A program made the translations under genes and the position numbers. The notes under the pieces are model-generated. The model was given only the letters and a program-made list of their open reading frames with translations, did no database searches and was not told where the DNA came from. Of a stretch of DNA of 64,000 bases, positions 46,643-55,736 are shown piece by piece. Source of the stretch: Rhizoclosmatium globosum (lineage: Eukaryota > Chytridiomycota > Chytridiomycetes > Chytridiales > Chytriomycetaceae); assembly GCA_002104985.1 (NCBI GenBank), contig MCGO01000188.1, positions 1 to 64,000 of the forward strand, given 5' to 3'. The first letter of the stretch is position 1. Each line of letters starts with the position of its first letter.

Positions 46643-47715
46643 ATGCTCGTGGCTCGTCGCTTCTTCCAAACATCCGCCGTCCGCCGGTCGCAGCAAACAC
46701 TCAAAAGTACACCAATCACATCATCTGACTTTTTCGTCGTTTCGCGTGATGTTCATCCATCAACTGGTGAACCAACTGGAGTTGTCACAGTTAGTTTACA
46801 CTCAGCCCATCCACCATTAATCCCTAACGCTGCCATCAAATAGGTTGCATTCAACAGCCCAAAGAACCTCAATGCCATGACAGAGCCAATCGGCATCGAA
46901 TTCCAAAACCTGATCCGCAACACCCTCTCTCCAGACACGTCAATCCGCGCCCTCATCCTCACCGGATCTGACCCATACAACCCTGCGCCACCATCTCCAG
47001 CTGCCCCTGGAAAGAAACCAAAACCAGCCGCATTCAGTGCAGGCGGAGATTTGAAGTTCCTCCGCGCACGTACACAAGACCTTGCCCACCGAAACGCGGA
47101 AATCATGCGTGACTTTTATGCCCGCTTTTTGAGTATTCGACAGGCTCCGTTCCCAACTATCGCGGCAATCAATGGACATGCCGTTGGTGCTGGAGCGTGT
47201 ATTTCGTTGGCATGTGACTTGAGACTTATGGCGGGAGACAATGGTGCCAAGATTGGGTTTAACTTTGTGAAGCTCGGGTTGACGCCTGGAATGGTAAGGA
47301 TTTGTCGGGTGTTTTTGTACCTTGCTTTTGATTCACGTACTTTTGCAATTAGGGTGGTTCATTTATGCTTCCAAACTTGATTGGACATCAAGCTGCGTCG
47401 CGTCTGTTGCTGACAGGAGACCTTGTGTCCGCCCAGGAGGCTAAGGAACTTGGGCTCGTGTTGTCTGTCCATGATTCAAAGGACTTATTCCAGGAATCCC
47501 TTAAGCTTGCTCGTAAAATCGCAGCTGCGAGTCCTGTTGCTGTGCGTGGAGTTGTCAAGACAATGAGGAACGGGTTTGAAGCACAGAGTGGAGGTATTGA
47601 AAGGGCGTTGTGGAGAGAGGCTGATACACAGGCTATTTGTTACAAGAGCGAAGATATGACGGAAGGATTGGATGCAATTGGTGAAGGAAGGGACCCTGTA
47701 TTCAAGAACTTTTGA
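46643..47715 (+). CDS. Crotonase-fold protein (enoyl-CoA hydratase/isomerase family), mitochondrial
   Basis: Exons: 46643-46789, 46844-47293, 47353-47715, about 320 residues. The head MLVARRFFQTSAVRRSQQ is a typical matrix-targeting peptide. Crotonase features: VAFNSPKNLNAMTEPIG, RALILTGSD, FSAGGDLKFLRA (oxyanion loop), PTIAAINGHAVGAGACISLA plus CDLRLMA, and FVKLGLTPGMGGSFMLPNLI. An insert PAPPSPAAPGKKPKPAA lies before the oxyanion loop. Neither of the two catalytic Glu positions of enoyl-CoA hydratase seems to be Glu here (Cys in GACISLA, Val in FNFVKLG), so activity as a hydratase is doubtful; isomerase or thioesterase-like action is possible. It may act in acyl-CoA or branched-chain amino acid breakdown (inference). 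Intact. Confidence 0.88.
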
Positions 47716-47974
47716 TGAATAAGAATAGATATATCAATGAACATCGCGTTTATTTCATAATTATATCATGTCGCAAGAATTGGAAGAAGAAGGTGGAGAA
47801 GAATCAACGAAAGGGCTTTAAGAATAAAATCAGAAATAGTCGGCCAGTTAGCCGTGCTCCACGAAGGAAGCACGTTACCAGAGAGGACCACGAGGAGGCC
47901 GCCGACAATGCCTCTCCAAAAACAAATCACTTACCTCACGTCAGAATGCAGTTCGCCATCAATTCCAGTCAACA

Positions 47975-48520
47975 CAATTTCCAGGTCCATTTGTTCCAAC
48001 AATTCCACCTTGATCCAGTCTGTGCGCGACTACAGAGACCCCCATTTGCGGGGAGCGACGTTGCTGGTCAGTCACTGAAGCTGCCGCGATCCAGATACTC
48101 AACACCATTTCACCAAGTCCACGTTCCAGGTCCATTGGTTCCAACAATTCCACCCTGATCCAGTCTGTGCGCGACTACAGAGACCCCCATTTGCGGGGAG
48201 CGACGTTGCTGGTCAGTCACTGAAGCTGCCGCGATCCAGATACTCAACACCATTTCACCAAGTCCACGTTCCAGGTCCATTGGTTCCAACAATTCCACCC
48301 TGATCCAGTCTGTGCGCGACTACAGAGACCCCCATTTGCGGGGAGCGACGTTGCTGGTTAGTCACTGAAGCTGCCGCGATCCAGATACTCAACACCATTT
48401 CACCAAGTCCACGTTCCAGGTCCATTGGTTCCAACAATTCCACCCTGATCCAGTCTGTGCGCGACTACAGAGACCCCCATTTGCGGGGAGCGACGTTGCT
48501 GGTCAGTCACCGAAGCTGCT
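47975..48520. repeat. Minisatellite: about 3.8 copies of a 145-bp unit
   Basis: A unit beginning ccaggtccattggttccaac recurs every 145 bases (about 48127, 48272, 48417, and a diverged first copy at about 47982). Copies are nearly identical, with rare single changes (for example ggtcagtcac/ggttagtcac). Each contains gcggggagcgacgttgctgg. 145 is not a multiple of three, so the long frames on the minus strand here are by-products and not a repeat protein. Confidence 0.9.
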
Positions 48521-48543
48521 GCGATCCAGAAGTGGCTGCTTGA

Positions 48544-49071
48544 ACCGTACCCAGTACCACGGCTGTTGGGAAGAGGTAAGCGAGCGCTCGGTCCCGCGAA
48601 CGTACAATCCCGGTCTTTCCTGTCACCTGCATCAGCGTAGAGAGGCTTCGGAGCGTGGTTGAGACTCCCCACCCATGCTAATGCGGCACAGTACCCTGGA
48701 GGCGGACGTCGTTCGACTGTCCTGGAGGCGGGGCGACCATAGCCGTAGTAGCAGGTACTAGTAGTAGTACCAGTGGCTGGAGTAGTAGAATGTGGCTGAT
48801 GTGGCTGAAGTAGCTGAAGTGGCTGAACCCGTACCCAGTACCACGGCTGTTGGGAAGAGGTAAGCGAGCGCTCGGGCCCGCGAACGTACAATCCCGGTCT
48901 TTCCTGTCACCTGCATCAGCGTAGAGAGGCTTCGGAGCGTGGTTGAGACTCCCCACCCATGCTAATGCGGCACAGTACCCTGGAGGCGGACGTCGTTCGA
49001 CTGTCCTGGAGGCGGGGCGACCATAGCCGTAGTAGCAGGTACTAGTAGTAGTATCAGTGGCTGGAGTAGAA
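48544..49071. repeat. Two direct copies of a ~245-bp GC-rich unit plus GTA/GCT microsatellite
   Basis: The block beginning cccagtaccacggctgttgg occurs at about 48550 and again 284 bases later, with one change (ctcggtcccg/ctcgggcccg) early on and few later. Each copy ends in a simple-sequence stretch (tagtagcaggtactagtagt). Between them lies a short imperfect repeat of gtggctgaag. The base composition differs from the flanks. It may be a degenerate mobile element or subtelomere-like satellite; no terminal repeats or transposase frame were found. Confidence 0.8.
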
Positions 49072-50724
49072 GTCTAAGTGAAAAACTAAAGTTGAGTTAG
49101 TATCGCAGCAACATATTAATTTCAACAGTACATACATTAGTGCTTGAGAGGTCATAGCTAATATAATGCTTGATGCTGATGTTCAAAGACATTCGGAATA
49201 TTTGAAGTTTTTGAAGTTGGAAGAATTTTGTAGTAGTGGGGTAGTCCCAGGTTGGTAGTAGTTGTAGTGATTTTGATTTTGGAGGAGGAAGGGGATTTTG
49301 GAGAGAGAATTTATGACCAAAGTTGGCTGGGAGCGCACACTTTTAAAGGAAAGGTTTCAAACTCCGCTTTTGTGTTGTTTTTCAGTAGATATCTTGAACC
49401 CCTTGTAATAAACGCGTAGATCTTCCCCACATTTCGCGTCAAAATCCAATTCCGCGTCGAATGGCGCTAATCTCAGCTTTGTACGATGGCGCGTCGTAAA
49501 GTTCACTTTATGAGCCAAGTTTGGACACGCTTCGTCAAAAACAGAACGAGTTGGGTGGTATTTCTGAACATCATCGACACCGGCTGCGATGCCATTCATA
49601 CTACAAATAGAGCATTCAGATGTCGAGGTTAGTCCATCCTGATGCTTCGTCGTCGACTGAAGGGCAAACGAACACAACACTGGAACGTAAACTCATCCGA
49701 TCATCCTGAAACTCCTAATAAACTTTAACGTAGTATGTATTTATATGCCGTCGACATGGCTGGCGTCAGCGACCGCGTTTACGTGCGGCAAAGTGAATGG
49801 CGCTCGACACAAACAAACACAATAGTTGACAGTTTCATAGAACCAAACTCTCTGACGAGACGAATAGCTTAAATAAGTGTTCAGTATGCTTTAGAAGCAG
49901 TTAGTTGGTCAAAAACACTGCACATACAGATTGTAGTCTCCGTTGATGTCAAGTATGCTTTAAAACCATCCCCAGAATCCGCTTAAAATCAGTTAATATA
50001 GGTAATTTCATCATTTAAAGGTTTGAGCGGAATATTAAAGGTCGAACGACGCGTCGAAACTATCTAGCGTGCACTATGTAGTTTTCCTTCCTCACATAAC
50101 AACACCTATCGTCAACATGATACCCCAGCGACCCAAGATATTAATTTCAGATAATTTCAGATTACTTTGCGTGTCCGACAGGCGAAGTCAGGCGTATAAC
50201 CAGAGACATGTATTGGAAGACAGCCAATAACTTAGTTCATGATGAAGATCATATCATAGGCTTCAAAATAATGCACAGGCTCATGAATTATGCATTTATG
50301 GACGTATGGCTCATACTCAAATCAAATCAGAAGTGTGGATACGAGGAGGTCACGCTTGCTGAGACCAGCTGTAAATCTGCAATATAAAACATATCTACAA
50401 CGACTTGAAGTTTGTGAGGCTTATGCTTTTTTAAGCGTATGGTCTCTCGGAGTTATTGTAGAGTATGTAGTTTTTATCGCGTGCGTTCCTTTGTCTTGTC
50501 CTGCGAGTTAAAGCATATCAGATACAAAATCAGAGAACCGTACTTACACTGGATAGAAAAAGCTTATGTCGCAGCTCAACACCCTTTGGCGGGACGAGGG
50601 ATGATTTTGATGAAAAGACGACAAACACTCTGTAAGCTTCAAATTACTCATAAAAATAAGAAAAGTAATCTGTTATATTTTCATTTGTTCTGGCACTCAA
50701 TACATGAAAATATTGTATTTCAAA
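49072..50724. other. Gene-poor stretch after the satellite block
   Basis: AT-rich sequence with only short chance frames, apart from the weak minus-strand frame listed separately at 49357-49599. Nothing else can be supported. Confidence 0.4.
49357..49599 (-). CDS. Small hypothetical protein (weak)
   Basis: A frame of 80 codons from ATG 49597-49599 (MNGIAAGVDDVQKYHPTRSV), ending in ISTEKQHKSGV. It stays open upstream to about 49680 without another ATG, so it might be the last exon of a longer gene. No family recognised. Confidence 0.25.
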   Translation of the reverse strand: MNGIAAGVDDVQKYHPTRSVFDEACPNLAHKVNFTTRHRTKLRLAPFDAELDFDAKCGEDLRVYYKGFKISTEKQHKSGV

Positions 50725-51423
50725 ATGAGTCATTTTGAAGAGAGTGGCTGGATTTTGGTGCAAGACAAAGCTCTTTCAGGAGATGTACGCGCGATTCAGA
50801 AGAAGATTCAATCTGCTGGTATTGTAGGTGATTCTATGGTCAGGGATGAGAAGGACAGGAGACTCTTGGTCTTTGGTAAGTACTGCAAGCTTCTTCAACC
50901 AACAACATTAACAATCCAACTAAGCTTCTGATGGCTCGGAAAACTCAATGCGTGCATTGAGATGGGGATGCAAGAATCTGGTCAACCCGAACAAGACTTG
51001 ATTGTCGTCCTTTCTGTTGGTTTGGTTGAGCTCGATGTTTCTAACGTTCTTATGAACGCCGCCGACGCATTATTCCAGCCTCTTTGGGGAGCAAATCCGC
51101 CAAATATTTCCCCTGAATTGAATGCGAAGAAGATCTTTGCTCTTCAATTAGCCAAGGCTGCTCTGGTTGAGTCTGAATCTGTGATGTTGACGACCTTCAA
51201 TGAAAATCATGTTCCGTATCAACTTTATGGAGTCGCGTCAGATGATGTTGAGGCAGCCATTATTGACTTTCTGGAAGAACGTGCACAAGACAACAGTAAC
51301 TTGATTCTTGTGGTTGGATCTCGAGGTATGGGGCCTATTGAGCGAATGACAGTTGGAAGCACAACAGATTTTCTTATTCGTCATTTTGGATTGGCGTCAT
51401 CATGTTTGGTGGTTGTGAAGTGA
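50725..51423 (+). CDS. Universal stress protein (UspA-fold)
   Basis: Start at ATG 50725 (MSHFEESGWILVQDKALSGD). An intron at about 50876-50929 joins LLVF to ASDGSENSMRALRWGCKNLV, the first strand and helix of the Usp fold (normally xAVDGSExSxxAL). One lost base near 50993 shifts the frame to DLIVVLSVGLVELDV. The domain ends with NLILVVGSRGMGPIERMTVG and STTDFLIRH, the G-x2-G-x9-G-S/T ATP-binding pattern, then SCLVVVK. The extra N-terminal 60 residues are not part of the fold. Role: stress response; ATP-binding subtype is likely because the glycine motif is complete. Confidence 0.85.
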
Positions 51424-51428
51424 AAAGG

Positions 51429-52148
51429 TTACACAAATCTACTGTATTTTGTTGTCCCAATCGTTCCTTTATCTGCAACCCAAAGAGTCATCAATTCGTC
51501 CTGCCCAGCTAGTTCGCCGTTTTCCCATCCCGGCATTTTGTAAAGTACAGAGAGAAATAGATTGGGTTCGGAACAAGTGGATCGCGTTAACCACCTCTCC
51601 ACCAACCCCTTGACACGAGGAAGCACAAACTTTGGGATGTAAGCAGATATCCAAGAATATTCGTCAGAGATTTCTTGCCATTCCGTGAAATCTTCAAGGA
51701 TGAACGAAGTCAAATGAGAGACACCCGCTTCTTCTGCAAGTAGTTTTGCTTCAGCAATCGTGGCTGCAGAGAAATCAACTCCAGTACACTTGATCCCAAG
51801 AGTCTTGGCAACATAAATGACAGCACGACCGTCGCCACACCTGTCAAGATTTTTGAAGGTTAGGAAACACATTGACAAACCGTTCTCATTTGCACTGAAA
51901 GTGGCCATGAAAGAATCATTTGGTAGAATAGAATAGGGGAGCTGCTGGAGAAGGGTTGTTCACCCCAAATCCAGAAAGTGACCATTGAACGAAATTTGGG
52001 CAGCTGTTGGCGACATCAAACGCTGCCTTGTTGAGGTAAGGAGAGATGCAATCGCTGCAACTGTGGTTGGAGTAGAGTAGTACAGATTGAAGCTTGTCTC
52101 GCCAAAGTCTTCGGCACAGTCTGCGAAGGGAAACGAAGTTTCGTCCAT
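51429..52148 (-). CDS. SAM-dependent methyltransferase, tandem copy 1
   Basis: Two exons meeting at about 51840 and 51966. First exon: MDETSFPFADCAEDFGETSF, NLYYSTPTTVAAIASLLTST and NGHFLDLG. Second: CGDGRAVIYVAKTLGIKCTG (completes motif I, DLGCGDGR), VDFSAATIAEAKLLAEEAGV, and a C-terminal part WISAYIPKFVLPRVKGLVER ... ADKGTIGTTKYSRFV. It is a class I (Rossmann) methyltransferase of unknown substrate, about 223 residues. Intact. The neighbouring copy at 52264-52968 has the same exon layout and is about two-thirds identical by eye, so the pair arose by tandem duplication. It converges on the universal stress gene with a gap of about 6 bases. Confidence 0.8.
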
Positions 52149-52263
52149 AGTGTCTGTTTGGAAAAGAAAGAAAATCAGAACATAATGATTGGTACCCAAG
52201 AATAAGTTAACTTCGACAAATAACAATATCTTGTACAGTAATCTGTTATGCAAGAAGACAAGT

Positions 52264-52968
52264 TTATTCAGCAGATATTGTGTTCTTGTCTGCCACCCAC
52301 AACGTCATGGCTTCATCCTTCCCAGCCAGTATCCCTCTTCCCAACCTTTCATTTTGTATAAAACTGAAAGAAACAAGTTGGGATCCAAAGGTGAGGATTG
52401 CAACAACCATCTCTCAACCAATCCCTTCAATCGAGGCAGCACATAGTTGGGTAAATACGCAGCTACCCATGTAAATTCAAGAGGAATATCTTCCCACTGT
52501 GTAAAATCGGCGAGCTTGAACGTTGTCAAATGTGAAACACCAGCCTCCTCTGCCAGCTGTTCTGCTTCAGCTATCGAAGCAGGAGAGAAATCGATACCAG
52601 TTGACTTGATTCCCATCGTCTTTGCAACGTGAATAACAAGTCTGCCGTCTCCGCATCTGTTTTTGGGTGATGCGTTCAGAATTGGTGAATAAGGGACAAT
52701 CCACCCTTTTCATGGAAGCTGAAAGAAGCTATGGAGTATAATAAAGGAATGTAGAAAGGAGAGTGTGTCACCCCAAGTCCAGAAAGTGACCGTTGTACAA
52801 TGGAGGAGACGCTTTCTGTGACGTTGCCAAACGCCCCCTTGTTGATGCGAGGAGAGTAGCGATTGCTGAAAGAGTAGTGGGAGACGAGTAATACAGATTG
52901 AAGGTTGAAGAGCCAAAGTCTTCAACGCAATCAGCGAATGGCAGTGCGTCTTCTCCGTCAGATTCCAT
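52264..52968 (-). CDS. SAM-dependent methyltransferase, tandem copy 2 (frameshift near 3' end)
   Basis: Same plan as the copy downstream: MESDGEDALPFADCVEDFGS, NLYYSSPTTLSAIATLLAST, NGHFLDLG, intron at about 52659-52790, then CGDGRLVIHVAKTMGIKSTG and IDFSPASIAEAEQLAEEAGV. Near 52325 one base is lost; the next frame restores LAGKDEAMTLWVADKNTISA before the stop at 52264-52266. The downstream copy reads ELAGQDELMTLWVADKGTIG here, which confirms the break point. It starts 112 bases from the divergent carboxylase alpha gene. Confidence 0.78.
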
Positions 52969-53080
52969 CACTTGTTTCAAAACCAAAAAGAAAGAGGAAA
53001 GAGAACAATGATAGTTCTTATTCATTATTTTACTGCAAGAATCAAGTGCCACACAAACCACAACCCACAAAAACTCTCCA

Positions 53081-55525
53081 ATGCTTCGCCGTCGCATCTC
53101 CAAAGTTCTCGTCGCAAACCGCGGCGAAATCGCAGTTCGCGTAATCAAAACGTGTCGGCGCCTGGGCATTTTGACGGTGGCGGTTTACTCGGACGCAGAC
53201 GCAAATGCGGTCCATGTGCAAATGGGCGACGAGGCCGTGCACATTGGCCCTGCCGTGGCTGACGGTGACACCCGCGATTGCATTGATTGTGTGTATTCTG
53301 ACTGCGAATAGAGAGCTACCTTAATATCTCAACGATAATTGCTGCGTGTTTGAAGACGGATGCTGATGCTGTCCATCCAGGTGCCGCCCCCTATTTCAAG
53401 CAACATCTCTAAATTCGATAAGGTTATGGATTCCTCTCGGAAAATGCTGCCTTTGCAAAACAGTGTGCGGATAACGGAATCATCTTCATTGGGCCACGTC
53501 CTGAATCAATTCTGGCCATTGGTGACAAGGTCTTTCAGTATTCTGTATATAGGCTTGAATGATTCTAACGATTCTTTAAACGTGTAGATATCTTCAAAAG
53601 TGCTATTGGCATCCAAAGCTCCCCAAGTTCCACTACTGCCTGGATACAACGGAAATGACCAAAGACTTCAAACTTTGGTGAATGAAGCCCTACGAATTGG
53701 ATTTCCAGTCCTGTTGAAAGCTTCAGCGGGTGGTGGAGGGAAAGGAATGCGTGTTGTGCGCAACAAAGAGCAGTGAGTTCCGCGGATTCTGGTTTTGATA
53801 CAAACATACTCATCCATAATTAGCCTAGAAGAAGAGATAAAAGCTGCGCAAGGAGAAGCACAACGCTCTTTCGGAGACTCGCGTCTACTGATTGAAAAGT
53901 ATATTGAGACGGCCAGGCACATTGAAGTTCAGATATTTGGCGATATGCATGGAGATGCCATCTCTATTTTTGAGCGAGAGTGTTCCGTCCAAAGAAGGCA
54001 TCAAAAGATTATCGAAGAATGTCCATCCCCTTTCCTTACTCCGTCTCTGCGTCAGAGTATGACGTCATCTGCTGTGGCCATCGCAAATTTGATTTCCTAT
54101 GTTGGAGCTGGGACTGTTGAGTTCATTGTGGACGGAGCTACTGGAAAGTACTACTTTTTGGAGGTCAACACGCGGTTGCAAGTTGAACATCCAGTCACGG
54201 AAGCTGTCACTGGTCTGGATTTGGTTGCCTTGCAGATTTGGATTGCTCAAGGAGAGTCGTTAAAATCGTTTCTGGAAGTTCATGGCAATATTTCAATGAA
54301 GGTACTCCGATATTCCGTTGGACCAAAATATTCTGACTATATTCAACGAAAAGGGACACGCGATTGAATGTCGAATTTATGCCGAAGATCCTGCGAATGA
54401 ATTCTTTCCCGTAACAGGAACTATTTCAAAATTTAGTGTCCCTGATTTGACTGGTGTTCGGTCAGATTCAGGCATCCTAACCGGATCTGAAATCACAAGC
54501 TATTACGATCCTTTAATCAGCAAGTTGACTGTTCACGCTGAAACACGTGCAGAAGCGATCAGAAAAATGGCATTCGTGTTACGCGGAGTAGAATTGTTTG
54601 GCCTAGCAGCCCATAACGTTGGCTTTTTGGGCAATGTCATCGGTTCCACCGAGTTTCAAAGTGGGGTGTATGATACAGGAATTGTTGGACGTCTTATGAA
54701 GATAGAATCGAGCCCAGATATGTCTAAACGATTAAGTCATGGTCTTGTTGCAGCAACTGTTGTGGGATGGCACTTGAGGCGAGTCAAAACGCGGGATGGA
54801 CCGTTTCGACGTATTCGATCTGGTTTCTGTAATGTTCCTCATAAGCCCCAAACGTACCAGCTACAGGATTCAAAAGGCACCGTTTATATCGTAGAATATA
54901 CAGTTGACGATACAGCTGTGTCACCCGTATTTGAGTTCAAGATACGTTCTAAAAAGGAAGGAAAGGCTGGTGAAGTAGCAGAGATGCACAGTGGTACTGT
55001 GATTCTGACGTCGGCGACGTTTGATAATACTGCAAATTCATATATCAATGGAACAGCACGTATTGCATTGGGTAAATCTTTGATATTTCGTTCACTTTTC
55101 TGCTTTCTAACTGACTTCAGATGGTGTGCAACGGTCAATCAGCTTTTCACAATCAGACACCCAAATTTTTGTGCATTCAAGGGATTGGGAAGGATATTTC
55201 CAGACGTTCAACATAAAGGACGTTTTCAAATCAAAAGACTCGTCTGGTGCTGGCCATGGTAGGTCGTATTGAGGAAAGACTTTGTCTAATTCAGAAACTT
55301 GAATTAGATGGTGTTCTCATTTCGCCAATGCCATGCCGTATCATTAGCGTGAATTCAGTCTCGGGAAGTAGAGTGAAACCAGGCGATGTGATTCTCACAA
55401 TTGAATCCATGAAGATGGAAACAAAAGTACGTGCGACTGTGGAAGGCGTTGTTACCATTAATGTCAAAGAGGGGGATATGTTGAAAGCCGGAGAAGTTGT
55501 GGCATTGATTGCCCCCCTTAAATGA
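53081..55525 (+). CDS. MCCC1: Methylcrotonoyl-CoA carboxylase alpha chain (biotin carboxylase + biotinyl domain)
   Basis: ATP-dependent carboxylation of biotin in mitochondrial leucine breakdown. Exons: 53081-53264, 53312-53380, 53423-53529, 53588-53772, 53824-54301, 54354-55071, 55121-55258, 55308-55525, about 699 residues. Biotin carboxylase: [50 protein letters not shown] (ATP loop), [20 protein letters not shown] with VEHPVTE, and [13 protein letters not shown]. The middle BT domain is followed by the biotinyl domain with [15 protein letters not shown]; Lys of MKM is the biotin site (ESMKM instead of the common EAMKM). The head MLRRRISKV is a very short targeting peptide. All exons are open. 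Its partner subunit is at the left end of the window. Confidence 0.95.
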
Positions 55526-55736
55526 TAGAACTGTTGTTTCTCTTTTGAATAATGGGATTTCCACGGTCTTTAAAAAATTTGGATTGTCAATCACTTTTCC
55601 TCACACACCAATCGTGACGACCACATTAGCGTATCCAAGCCTACTTTGACCTGTTTATTGCCCTGACACTGACTTGATTGGTGTGAAAGAAGATTGACGC
55701 GTTATTCGAGCAAACTCAAACCCAAACCCACCGAAA

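Noticed and set aside
47975..48520. Possible CRISPR array
   Set aside because: Direct head-to-tail repeats of 145 bases without unique spacers, in a eukaryotic genome.
47959..48891. Repeated minus-strand frames encoding a similar peptide (MELLEPMDLERG...)
   Set aside because: They arise from the 145-bp minisatellite; the period is not a multiple of three, so each copy is a fresh frame and no repeat protein results.
48529..49071. Possible rRNA fragment (GC-rich, gaacgtacaatcccgg)
   Set aside because: I could not match it to conserved rRNA core sequence; treated as a satellite-like repeat.
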